Assembly (NCBI RefSeq): GCF_037031285.1
Contig: NZ_JAYEZO010000001.1
Location: 1,736,001-1,800,000 of the forward strand
DNA from: Halobellus sp. LT62
GTDB taxonomy: Archaea > Halobacteriota > Halobacteria > Halobacteriales > Haloferacaceae
Direction: 5' to 3'
DNA length: 64,000 nt
Shown here: one piece after another, positions 54,185 through 62,662 of the stretch
How positions within the stretch are numbered: the first letter of the stretch is position 1
Layout: each line of letters begins with the position of its first letter
The notes under the pieces: model-generated
The model's database searches: none
What the model was told of the DNA's origin: nothing
The model's input: only the letters and a program-made list of their open reading frames with translations
Made by a program: the position numbers and the translations under genes

Positions 54185-54838
54185 TCACTGCCCGTAACTG
54201 TCGAGTTTCTCGCTCAGGCGGCCGATCTCGTCGTCCGGGAGGACCTCCGGGTCACCGATAGCGCGAGCCTGGTAGTGGATGCGGGCGCAGTACTCGACCA
54301 TCAGCGCCACGGTGTAGGCGTCTTCGAGAGAGTCGTCCGCGGTCAACACGCCGTGGTTGCGGAGCAGCGTCGCGTTGTAGGAGTCGCCGAGGGCGTCGAC
54401 CGCGGCCTCGCCCAGTTCGGCCGTCGCGTGCGTTGCATACTCCGAGGCCGGGACCTCCGTTCCGGTGAACGCGAGGAGGTAATGCGACGCCGGAATCGAC
54501 TCGCCGAGGGAGGCGAATGTCGTCGCGTACGGCGAGTGCGTGTGGACCACGCCGCCGACGTCGGGGCGCTCGCGGTAGACCGCGAGGTGCATCGGGACCT
54601 CCGTCGACGGGTCGACATCGCCCTCGACGACGTTGCCGTCGGTGTCGACAATCGGGACGTCGGACGGGTCGATGTCCGCGTACGGAATGCCCGACGGACT
54701 GATCGCGATGTGGTTCTCGTCGAGCCGAGCGCTGAGGTTGCCGCCGGTACCGGTCGTCAGGTCGTCCTCCAGCAGGCTTCGGCCGTACTCGCAGATGGCG
54801 CTACGCGTCTCGTAATGAGGGATTTCTGTCTCTGACAT
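54185..54838 (-). CDS. Class II aldolase, fuculose/rhamnulose-phosphate type
   Basis: 217 residues of the FucA/RhaD/AraD family. Key residues: GTGGNLSAR for the phosphate, catalytic Glu80 in DPSTEVPMH, zinc ligands His99 and His101 in VVHTHSPYATT, and His162 in LRNHGVLT. It cleaves a ketose 1-phosphate into dihydroxyacetone phosphate and an aldehyde. The kinase gene follows 18 bp downstream, so kinase and aldolase act in series. No isomerase is present in the window; one of the polyol dehydrogenases could supply the ketose instead. Confidence 0.9.
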   Translation of the reverse strand: MSETEIPHYETRSAICEYGRSLLEDDLTTGTGGNLSARLDENHIAISPSGIPYADIDPSDVPIVDTDGNVVEGDVDPSTEVPMHLAVYRERPDVGGVVHTHSPYATTFASLGESIPASHYLLAFTGTEVPASEYATHATAELGEAAVDALGDSYNATLLRNHGVLTADDSLEDAYTVALMVEYCARIHYQARAIGDPEVLPDDEIGRLSEKLDSYGQ

Positions 54839-54992
54839 TCGTACGTGATGTGAGTTGTCGCGGGATGGTAAATAACGCGGTGGTTCGATGCCTAGACGGC
54901 AACGTCGCGTCGGTGAAGACGGACACACGCCGAACGCGCAGGTCGTCTTCGGTTTTCGAAGGCGGGAAACGGTTCGTAAAGTGTTGCAGCGA

Positions 54993-55020
54993 TTCGTGAA
55001 GGGCTCCAGCCCTTCACGAA
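54993..55020. terminator. Perfect inverted repeat after the carbohydrate ABC operon
   Basis: TTCGTGAAGGGCT-CC-AGCCCTTCACGAA: 13-bp perfect arms with a 2-base spacer, 16 bp past the stop of the ABC ATPase gene (minus strand) and well before the aldolase promoter. There is no T-run after it. It may be a terminator or an RNA-processing stem; a protein-binding palindrome is also possible. Confidence 0.5.
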
Positions 55021-55036
55021 GAACAGCTCCGGTCGC

Positions 55037-56185
55037 TTACATTTGGCCTTCGAGCGCAACTTCGGCATCATCGCCGAGTTTGCGCTGATGGACGGTCTCA
55101 CCATCTTCACCGTCAAACAGGTGAACGTCCTCGTCGGGAACCTCGACGTACACCGACTCACCCTCGCTGATCGCTCGCTGTCCGTCGACCTCGACGATGA
55201 ACGTCCGGTCGGCGTCCTGATCCGTCGCACGGAGGTAGACGTACGAGATGCTACCCATCGGCTCGACCACGTCGACTGTGGCCTCCAGCTCGTGGCTGGA
55301 TCTGGCCGTCTCGTGGATCTGCGCGTCCTCCGGACGAACGCCCAACACGAGCTCGCTCTGGCTCCCGGCCGCCGACTGCATCTCTTGGGTGAGATCGAAA
55401 TCGAACCCGTCGAGGCGAAGCGTCCCGCCCTCGATCTGGCCCTCGAAGAAGTTCATCGACGGCGACCCGAGGAACCCGGCGACGAACCGGTTTGCCGGCC
55501 GGTAGAAGCACTCAAGCGGCGTGCCAACCTGCTGGAGTTCACCGTGGTTGAGGACGACGAGCCGGTCGCCCATCGTCATCGCCTCGGTCTGATCGTGCGT
55601 GACGTACAGCGTCGTCACGCCGAGTTCGTTCTGGAGGCGGTTGATCTCGGTTCGCATCTCGGTTCGAAGCTTCGCGTCGAGGTTCGAGAGGGGCTCGTCC
55701 ATCAGGAAGACGTCCGGGTTACGGACGATCGCCCGTCCGAGCGCCACCCGCTGCTGCTGACCGCCGGACATCTCGCCGGGAGTGTTGTCAAGCAGCCGAC
55801 CTATTCCCATCTTCTCGGCCGTCTCGCGGACGCGGGTCTCGATCTCGTCGTCGGCCATATCCGTCGACATCTTGAGACCGAACGCCATATTCTCCTCGAC
55901 GGTCATATTGGGGTACAGCGCGTAGTTCTGGAACACCATCGCGAGGTCGCGTGCCCGCGGGCCGAGTTCGTTAACGACCGTGTCGCCGATGACGACGTCA
56001 CCCTCGCTCTGTTTTTCGAGTCCCGCAACGATGCGCAGGAGCGTCGACTTGCCGCTGCCGGAGGGGCCGACGAACACGACGAACTCGCCGTCATCGATCC
56101 GGAGCGAGACGTCGTCGACGGCGACGATCTCGTCATCGCCGGACCCGAACCGCTTCGTGACGTCGTCGAGGTCTATCTTTGCCAT
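55037..56185 (-). CDS. Carbohydrate ABC transporter ATPase (MalK/UgpC type)
   Basis: 382 residues. Walker A GPSGSGKST, Q-loop MVFQNYALYPNMTVEENMAFGL, signature [15 protein letters not shown], Walker B VFLMDEPLSNLDAKL, switch His in TLYVTHDQTEAM, then a C-terminal TOBE-type regulatory domain (NFFEGQIEGGT, VLGVRPEDAQIH). Powers sugar uptake by the two permeases upstream. Last gene of a binding protein-permease-permease-ATPase operon, 85 bp after the second permease. Confidence 0.93.
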   Translation of the reverse strand: MAKIDLDDVTKRFGSGDDEIVAVDDVSLRIDDGEFVVFVGPSGSGKSTLLRIVAGLEKQSEGDVVIGDTVVNELGPRARDLAMVFQNYALYPNMTVEENMAFGLKMSTDMADDEIETRVRETAEKMGIGRLLDNTPGEMSGGQQQRVALGRAIVRNPDVFLMDEPLSNLDAKLRTEMRTEINRLQNELGVTTLYVTHDQTEAMTMGDRLVVLNHGELQQVGTPLECFYRPANRFVAGFLGSPSMNFFEGQIEGGTLRLDGFDFDLTQEMQSAAGSQSELVLGVRPEDAQIHETARSSHELEATVDVVEPMGSISYVYLRATDQDADRTFIVEVDGQRAISEGESVYVEVPDEDVHLFDGEDGETVHQRKLGDDAEVALEGQM

Positions 56186-56270
56186 CGGTCCCCTCCGAGA
56201 GATCGGTCGATCCCCGCGGCTACGGGGAGGTGGTTCGGAGACGGTTCGGCCGGTCGTGTGTGTAGCGCGT

Positions 56271-57146
56271 TCATTCTTTGATCACCACGCCGAAGCTGAG
56301 TCCGGCAGCGAGATACCTGTTGACCGCGATGACGAACAGAACGACAGGGATGATCGTCGCGGTAGTCGCCGCGGCGAGCATCCCCCATTCGATCTGGCGC
56401 ACACCGATGAACTGGTACACCTGCATCGTCACCGTCACCGCGTTGTTGTTCGTCAGCACCAACGAGAACAGCAGTTCGATCCACGCGAAGATGAAGCTGA
56501 TGATCGCGACCGAGAAGATGCCGGGCTTGGCCGCCGGCAGGATCACCTTTCGGAACGCCTGAAACTGCGTCGCACCGTCGACGCGTGCGGCCTCCTCGAG
56601 CGTCTCCGGGATGCCGTCGAAGAAGGCCTTCATCACCCACACGACCAACGAGATGTTGATCGTGATGTACATAAAGATCATCCCGATCCGCGTGTCGTAG
56701 AGGTTCAGCGCCCTGAAGATCACGAAGAACGGGATGATGACGGCGACGGGCGGGAGCATCCGCGAGGAGAGGATCCACACGAGGACGTCCCGCTGTTTCG
56801 GAATATCGTACCGCGAGAGCACGTACGCCGCCGGGACCCCGATCAGCAGGACGAGGATCACGGAGGCGCTGACCATAAACACGCTGTTGAAGAACGCGTT
56901 GACGAAGCTCGACTGCTGGAGCAACTGGATGTAGTTGTACACCGTCGGCAGGAAGATCCAGTCCGGCGGCAGCGAGATGGCGTCCCTCGGTGGCTTTAGC
57001 GACATCGAGACGATCCAGTAGAACGGGAAGAGGACCACGAACGACCAGACCAACAGCGCGGCGTGGCGGCCGACAGCGACGAGTCGCTCCCGGTTCGTCT
57101 TCGACAGTCGGCTGTCGGGCTGTCGCGGGTCGTCGACGGTCGCCAT
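56271..57146 (-). CDS. Carbohydrate ABC transporter permease, MalG type
   Basis: 291 residues, six hydrophobic segments. Begins MATVDDPRQPDSRLSKTNRE, then WSFVVLFPFYWIVSMSLKPP and the EAA loop EAARVDGATQFQAFRKVILP, which contacts the ATPase. Its ATG overlaps the stop of the MalF-type gene (ATGA). A GTG three codons upstream is an alternative. Confidence 0.92.
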   Translation of the reverse strand: MATVDDPRQPDSRLSKTNRERLVAVGRHAALLVWSFVVLFPFYWIVSMSLKPPRDAISLPPDWIFLPTVYNYIQLLQQSSFVNAFFNSVFMVSASVILVLLIGVPAAYVLSRYDIPKQRDVLVWILSSRMLPPVAVIIPFFVIFRALNLYDTRIGMIFMYITINISLVVWVMKAFFDGIPETLEEAARVDGATQFQAFRKVILPAAKPGIFSVAIISFIFAWIELLFSLVLTNNNAVTVTMQVYQFIGVRQIEWGMLAAATTATIIPVVLFVIAVNRYLAAGLSFGVVIKE

Positions 57147-58081
57147 CAGTCCCACACCCCCTCGAAGCCGACCTTGATGATCAGGATGTTACACAGCGCG
57201 ATGATGCCGACGAGGTAGACGATGGCGATCGCGGCCGCCCCGCCGAGGTCGACGAACGTGAACCCGGTCTGGAAGATGTTGATGCTCACCAACTCCGTCG
57301 CCGTCCCGGGGCCGCCGCTCGTGAGGCTGAACACCAGTCCGAACGTTCGGAACAGGTCGATCAGCCGAATCAGGATGGCGACGAACAGCACCGGCTTCAT
57401 ATACGGAATGATGACGTGGACGTAGCGACGCCAAAGGGGCGCGCCGTCGACGCGCGATGCTTCGAGCAGCGTCTTGGGGACCGAGGACATCCCCGCGTAG
57501 AAGATGATGAACATAAACGGGGTCCAGTTCCACGTGTCCACCAGAATCACCGTCAGCAACGGTACGTCACTGAGGAAGTTCGGAGCGACGAACGGCGTGA
57601 ACTGCTGGATCATATACGGGATGATCCCGATCTCGGTGTTCAGCATAATCCGTCCGATAGTCGCGAGCGAAACCGGCGCGACCGCCATCGGGATGATGAA
57701 GATGATTCGGTAGAACGTCTGCATCCGATCGGACTTGACACCGGTCACGAGCGCGGCGAGGACGAACCCGATGCCCGTCTCTAACGCCAACGCGCCGGCG
57801 ACGAACGTGATCGTGATCACGAAGGAGTTGATCGCCCCGCCGCTGGTGAACACCCGTTCGTAGTTCGCAAGCCCGTTGAACTGGCCCACCGTGTTCGGGT
57901 CGGTGAGCTGATACTTGACGAGGCTCAGATACAGGTCGTACGCTCCGGGGAAGATGGTGATCAGTAGCATCACGAGCACCATCGGCGTCATAAACCAGTA
58001 CGGGAGGTAGTCGTTCCACAGCTCCCGGAGCCTCGCCAGTCCCGATGGGGCCTGCGATGCGGTTTGAGTCGGTGTACTCAT
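57146..58081 (-). CDS. Carbohydrate ABC transporter permease, MalF type
   Basis: 311 residues: YLPYWFMTPMVLVMLLITIF in the first helix, FTSGGAINSFVITITFV, EASRVDGAPLWRRYVHVIIP as the EAA loop and FSLTSGGPGTATELVS near the end. Partner of the MalG-type permease. Starts 27 bp after the binding-protein gene. Confidence 0.92.
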   Translation of the reverse strand: MSTPTQTASQAPSGLARLRELWNDYLPYWFMTPMVLVMLLITIFPGAYDLYLSLVKYQLTDPNTVGQFNGLANYERVFTSGGAINSFVITITFVAGALALETGIGFVLAALVTGVKSDRMQTFYRIIFIIPMAVAPVSLATIGRIMLNTEIGIIPYMIQQFTPFVAPNFLSDVPLLTVILVDTWNWTPFMFIIFYAGMSSVPKTLLEASRVDGAPLWRRYVHVIIPYMKPVLFVAILIRLIDLFRTFGLVFSLTSGGPGTATELVSINIFQTGFTFVDLGGAAAIAIVYLVGIIALCNILIIKVGFEGVWD

Positions 58082-58108
58082 TTGGAGTCTTGAAGGCTGT
58101 CTGTCGTC

Positions 58109-59551
58109 TTACTCGCTGACGATGTCTTCGGCTGCCGACGCGGCGTCGGTCATCGCTTCCTCGGCGCTTTGAGAGCCGGCGATCGCTGTCTGCAGTTCCT
58201 CGGAGTAGGTCTGTCCCCACTCGGGGTACTGGCTGTCGAACGGATCCGGCGCGGCCTCCTGTAGCGACTCCAACGTCACGTCCGCGAAGTTTCCGCCGAC
58301 GCGGTCGCGGTACTCGTCGTTCTCCCAGACGGACTGTCGCACCGAGAAGCCGGCTCCGTTCTCCACGTGCATCCACGTGTTGGTCGGCTCCGAGGAGGCC
58401 CAGATCATGAACAGGAACGCCTCCTCGGAGTTCTCGGCGTTCTGTGACGTCGCGATCTGCCACGCGAACGCGTTCGGTGAGAACTCACCGTCGGCCGGCG
58501 ATGGCGCTTTGGCGACCGCGATCTGGTCGGCCACGTCCGAGGACTCGGGGTCGGTAAGACCGGGCCAAAACAGGTTCGCGTCGGAGACGATGTGTCCGGC
58601 ACCGCCGGACTGCATCGTCGAGAGGACGTCCGACCAGACCTGACTGGAGGCACCCTCCGGACCGTAGTCTTGGAGGAGGTTCACGTACCACTCCGCCGCG
58701 GCGATGGCCCCCTCCGAATCGAGTCCGGAGTCGCCCGGGTAGCTGTCCCAGAGCTCGGCACCGAACTGCCGGATGAACGTGTTGAGGATGTAGATGTTCA
58801 TTCCGTAGCCCTGCTGGCCGCGACCGACGGTCCCGACGATGTCGTCTTCCTCCTCGTGGATCGTCTGGGCGTTGGCGCGGAACTCCTCTAGCGTCTCGGC
58901 GACTTCGAGATCGTACTCGTCGTAGAGGTCCGATCGGTAGAACTGGGTCTGGACTTCGACGGTGATCGGCATTCCCGTCCACGTGTCGCTGTACCCGCCA
59001 CCGTGGGCCTGCCACCGCGTGGCCTCGAAGAGGTCGTCCATCCCGTACCACTCCTCGTCGTACATACTGTCGTCCTCGAAGTAGGGGTCGAGCGCCTGAA
59101 GCCACCCCGACTCGCGGAACTGATTGACGACCTGATCGAGGAAGAACACGTCCCACTCGCCGGCTCCCGTACTCACGTCGGTCAGCCGCTTCGTCCGGAA
59201 CTCCTGCTCGGGGAGGACGTTCCAGACGACCTCGATACCGGTTAACTCCTCGAAGACGGGAACCGCCGGTTCGATGGCGTCGACCCACGCGTGCTCGACG
59301 GCTCCGATGTTGATCGTCGAGCCCTCGAACTGCCGCCAGTCGATGTCCGCGTTCTCGTACTCGCTCAGTGGGATTGCGAGTTCCTCGGAATCCCCGCCGG
59401 AGTCGCCTCCACCGTCTCCCGAGTTGCTATCTCCCGTCCCAGTTCCACCGCCGCTGTCGCCGCCTCGCGTGCAGCCGGCGAGCCCGCCGAGTAGACCCAC
59501 GCCCGCTGCTTTGAGAAAATTACGCCTCTTTCGATTGCGTTGGCTCGTCAT
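58109..59551 (-). CDS. Carbohydrate ABC transporter substrate-binding lipoprotein (family 1)
   Basis: 480 residues. Twin-arginine signal KRRNFLKAAGVGLLGGLAGC with the lipid-attachment Cys at its end, then a Gly/Ser/Asp-rich linker and the extracellular sugar-binding domain (INIGAVEHAWVDAIEPAVPV, SGGAGHIVSDANLFWPG). An earlier ATG (59566) adds five residues. It captures the sugar for the transporter. Upstream, an AT-rich stretch (59580-59640) probably holds its promoter. Confidence 0.92.
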   Translation of the reverse strand: MTSQRNRKRRNFLKAAGVGLLGGLAGCTRGGDSGGGTGTGDSNSGDGGGDSGGDSEELAIPLSEYENADIDWRQFEGSTINIGAVEHAWVDAIEPAVPVFEELTGIEVVWNVLPEQEFRTKRLTDVSTGAGEWDVFFLDQVVNQFRESGWLQALDPYFEDDSMYDEEWYGMDDLFEATRWQAHGGGYSDTWTGMPITVEVQTQFYRSDLYDEYDLEVAETLEEFRANAQTIHEEEDDIVGTVGRGQQGYGMNIYILNTFIRQFGAELWDSYPGDSGLDSEGAIAAAEWYVNLLQDYGPEGASSQVWSDVLSTMQSGGAGHIVSDANLFWPGLTDPESSDVADQIAVAKAPSPADGEFSPNAFAWQIATSQNAENSEEAFLFMIWASSEPTNTWMHVENGAGFSVRQSVWENDEYRDRVGGNFADVTLESLQEAAPDPFDSQYPEWGQTYSEELQTAIAGSQSAEEAMTDAASAAEDIVSE

Positions 59552-59868
59552 CGTTGTCAGCCTCATTCCTCACGAATAAACCATCAGTAATAAATCTATC
59601 TATCAATAATATATCTTATATAGGCGCTTCGCACGCGCTCGCCCGAACAACCAACGCTCCCCAGACCCGTTTTGTGGAAACATTTTAATATGAGTTGCCG
59701 ATACACATACGTAGCGGAACTGTCGGAGCCACAGGCCTGCGGGGCGGCCCCGAAATGACCGATGGCACCGACCACAACCGAGTGGAACACAATGAGACGA
59801 CGAGACTCGACACGAGATGCGATCAGAATCGTGACGGTAACAGGCTGCGATACGGAGTCGAGCGACTG

Positions 59869-60903
59869 ATGCGGGCGGCGGCATTGACGGACGTCGGTTC
59901 GATCGACGTGCAAGAGCGCGAGCGACCGACGCCGGCCGACGACGAGGTAGTGGTTCGAATCGGTGCGTGTGGGGTCTGTATGACCGACTACCACATGTAC
60001 CACGGGACGTTCGACGTCGAGACGCCGATGGTTCCGGGCCACGAGAGCGCGGGGACGGTTGTCGATGTCGGGAGCGCAGTCGAGAGATACGACTCCGGAG
60101 ATCGGGTGGCGATCAATCCGACGGTCCCTTGCAACGCCTGTTCGTACTGTAAACACGGCGAGACGCATCTCTGTGAGAACAACACGAGTATCGGTGGTGC
60201 CGCCGACACCGTCCTCGACGGCGCGTTCGCGGAGTACGTACGTGTCCCACACACGAACGTCGAAGACATCGGAACGATGTCGTTCACGCAAGCCTCGCTG
60301 GCGGAACCGTTGGCATGTGGGCTTCACGGTGTCTCAAAGGTCGACTGCGCGCCGGGAGACGGCGTCGCGATCATCGGCGCGGGCCCGATCGGACTGCTCC
60401 TGCTACAGGCGTTCCGCAACGTCGGTGCCGCTCCGATCGTCGTCTCCGAACTCGACGACGATCGCCGGGCACTCGCCGCCGATCTCGGCGCTGACGCGAC
60501 CGTCGATCCCGACGCCGTTTCGGATCCGGTTTCGGCGATCAAACGGGCCGCGAACGGCCCCGTCGACGTCGGCGTGGAGGCGATCGGTCTCGTGCCGACG
60601 ATCGAGCAGGCGAACGCTGTGACCGCGAAGGGCGGCTCGACCCTCATCTTCGGTGTGCCCAAAGAAGACGCGCGGATAGACGTCAGTCCGTTCGACGTGT
60701 TCTTCGACGAGGTAGGCTATCGGGGATCGTATTCGCTCACAACCGAAGACTTCGAGCGGGCGGTGACGCTGCTCGAACACGATCGGATAGCGACGGACCC
60801 ACTGATCACCGACCACGTCGGACTCGATGACCTCCCCGAGACGTTTGAGCGGATGGAGAACACCGAGGGGTTGAAACACGTCGTTGTGCCGAGTTCGGAA
60901 TGA
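59869..60903 (+). CDS. Zinc-dependent polyol/threonine-type dehydrogenase
   Basis: 344 residues from MRAAALTDVGSIDVQERERP. Catalytic zinc residues in GACGVCMTDYHMYHGTF and MVPGHESAG, structural cysteines in VPCNACSYCKHGETHLCEN, LAEPLACGLHGV, and IIGAGPIGLLLLQAFRNVGA for NAD. The ORF is open to 59695 and an ATG at 59755 is closer to the TATA-like TTTTAATA near 59687, so an N-terminal extension of 38 residues cannot be excluded. It is divergent from the sugar transporter operon and probably oxidises an imported polyol or sugar. Confidence 0.88.
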   Translation: MRAAALTDVGSIDVQERERPTPADDEVVVRIGACGVCMTDYHMYHGTFDVETPMVPGHESAGTVVDVGSAVERYDSGDRVAINPTVPCNACSYCKHGETHLCENNTSIGGAADTVLDGAFAEYVRVPHTNVEDIGTMSFTQASLAEPLACGLHGVSKVDCAPGDGVAIIGAGPIGLLLLQAFRNVGAAPIVVSELDDDRRALAADLGADATVDPDAVSDPVSAIKRAANGPVDVGVEAIGLVPTIEQANAVTAKGGSTLIFGVPKEDARIDVSPFDVFFDEVGYRGSYSLTTEDFERAVTLLEHDRIATDPLITDHVGLDDLPETFERMENTEGLKHVVVPSSE

Positions 60904-61252
60904 ACCGTTCCGTCGGTTCACCTGTTCGAGTCCAGCGAACGACGGCATCGTCCTGAACCCCACGATAGTCGCGCATCGAACGCTGTTCGTAAACGCCGGT
61001 GTCGTCGGTCGTATCAGGCAATCTCTCGGTGTCATAGATCGATACTCACCCCCAGCACCGCACGGTGTAGGCAGTTGGACACGCGATGTTCTTCAGAGAT
61101 GAATAATTATATTTCGCCTAGAAGCGTAGTGAGAAATAGTAGAGTGTTAACGACCGTGATAGATTATGGTGGGCGGTCGCGGCCGTGTTGTGAGCCAAGT
61201 GTTCTGCTCTAATGAACACACTTTTGTCGATCGGCCGTAATTCGAAGTCGGA
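60904..61252. promoter_or_regulatory. Intergenic region upstream of an IclR gene
   Basis: About 350 bp without a gene; 61100-61140 is AT-rich. The main feature is the inverted repeat at 61199-61219 described separately. Confidence 0.45.
61199..61219. promoter_or_regulatory. Inverted repeat GTGTTC-N9-GAACAC, likely operator
   Basis: Perfect 6-bp arms separated by nine bases, about 35-55 bp before the ATG of the IclR gene at 61253. The position fits an autoregulatory operator. Confidence 0.45.
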
Positions 61253-62020
61253 ATGACTGACACACCGAAGTACGCTGTCGAGGCGACTGGGACGTCACTG
61301 CGAATCCTACGAACACTTATCGAATCGCCTGACGCCAAAGGAGTAACGGCCGTATCCCGAGAGGCAAACGTCGCCAAGAGCGTCGCGCACAACCATCTCG
61401 CGACGCTTCGAGCGCACGCCCTCGTAACGAAGCGGGGAACGCGATACGAGCCGTCGTTACGGCTGCTTTCACTCGGAGAAGAGGTTCGGAGAAACGTGCC
61501 GATCTATCGGAAAGCAAAGGAAGCCGTGGACAATTTAGCGGCCGCAACGGGGGAGACAGCCACGTTGTTCCTCAGAGAGAACGAGGCGGCGATTCCGATA
61601 TACATCGCCGACGGCGACGCCGAGTGGACTGCGCCGTTCATACTCGGCGAAGCGTTGCCGCTACACGCTAACGCACCGGGGAAGTGCCTCCTATCATTGC
61701 TGTCAGACGAGGACCTCGAGTCAGTGCTTTCGAGCTCCGAGTTGACCTCGTTCACCGATGCGACCACCACTGACAGCGACGAACTCCTCGCCGAGATCAG
61801 GCGGATCCGTGATGACGGCATAGCGTTCTGCAGAGGTGAACACTACGAGGGCGTGGTGGGCGTCGCTGCGCCGATCTCACTCGCAGACGACGACCGATCG
61901 ACCGCGCTCGGGGTGATCGGGCCTGTCAGCCGGCTAAACGGTCGATACCTAGAGGAGGACATTACCGGACAGGTGCTCAGTACGACGAAATCGGTAGAAG
62001 TTGATCTCGCTAGCACGTGA
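61253..62020 (+). CDS. IclR family transcriptional regulator
   Basis: 255 residues. Winged helix (LRILRTLIESPDAKGVTAV, then VAKSVAHNHLATLRAHA) and effector domain (LPLHANAPGKCLLSLLSDE, DGIAFCRGEHYEGVVGVAAP, LGVIGPVSRLNG). Follows the polyol dehydrogenase on the same strand and probably regulates the sugar island or the following hydantoinase gene. Confidence 0.92.
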   Translation: MTDTPKYAVEATGTSLRILRTLIESPDAKGVTAVSREANVAKSVAHNHLATLRAHALVTKRGTRYEPSLRLLSLGEEVRRNVPIYRKAKEAVDNLAAATGETATLFLRENEAAIPIYIADGDAEWTAPFILGEALPLHANAPGKCLLSLLSDEDLESVLSSSELTSFTDATTTDSDELLAEIRRIRDDGIAFCRGEHYEGVVGVAAPISLADDDRSTALGVIGPVSRLNGRYLEEDITGQVLSTTKSVEVDLAST

Positions 62021-62539
62021 ACCGTCCCTGTCGCCCTCCGGAACCGTTCAACCGACGAGGAGGATAACACAAGTACATCTGTTATCCTTTGGTCGGTGGT
62101 CTCTCTCGCCTCGGGCGGTCGGGGTTACGTCCTGCCCAAACACAACTGTATGTGGTCGTATCGCTCCCCAGCCGTGTTCGGTTTCGTGACGCCGGTGGAA
62201 CCATTATGTAGGATCACAATACTAATCAATTTTTAGATATTATTCTACTACTATCAACGATAAGTACTACTGTAGATCTTTGATTCATCATCACGTTGAT
62301 GTATTACTCGCTTTAACTGGCGTTATTTTTCTTTCGGTCATCTCGTTTATGCAACTAGTTCTTTAACTGATTGATATTTAATCTTAGACATATACTGAAT
62401 ATCTAAGTTTATGGCAGAGGGGATGGTTCGAGCTGAGTCACAACCGCAGAGATCGGTCGTACACCGAAGGCCCCGAACGCTCGATTAGCGGTCCTGCCCC
62501 GACAACTCATTATAAGTCAGTCCGGAAGCGACACCGACT
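62021..62539. promoter_or_regulatory. AT-rich intergenic region upstream of the hyuA-type gene
   Basis: About 520 bp. 62200-62420 is strongly AT-rich and contains an inverted repeat CTTAGA-N13-TCTAAG (62383-62407). TTATAA at 62510-62515 lies 27.5 bp before the ATG of a short ORF at 62540 and is the clearest core promoter here. Confidence 0.45.
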
Positions 62540-62662
62540 ATGTCGCGTAGCCGGAATATGCTGTCCAGCGACGATCTTCGCGGTGACGGGAGCCGAAAGA
62601 CGAGCAGATCCGTGCGTACCACAGTCGAGAGCGGGACAGGAGCCGTATCGAGGGTGTCCTGA
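62540..62662 (+). CDS. Short leader ORF directly upstream of the hydantoinase A gene
   Basis: 40 codons plus TGA. I translated it from ATG 62540: it starts MSRSRNMLSSDDLRGDG and is in the same frame as the hydantoinase gene, separated from it only by its own TGA (TGAATG). A TATA box sits 27.5 bp before its ATG, so a leaderless mRNA would begin with it. The peptide is serine- and arginine-rich and matches no family I know. It may be a real leader or an interrupted N-terminal extension; either way the promoter points at it, not at the main gene. Confidence 0.38.
   Translation: MSRSRNMLSSDDLRGDGSRKTSRSVRTTVESGTGAVSRVS

Noticed and set aside
62383-62407. CTTAGA-N13-TCTAAG inverted repeat
   Set aside because: Short arms in AT-rich DNA, more than 150 bp from the nearest start; likely chance.
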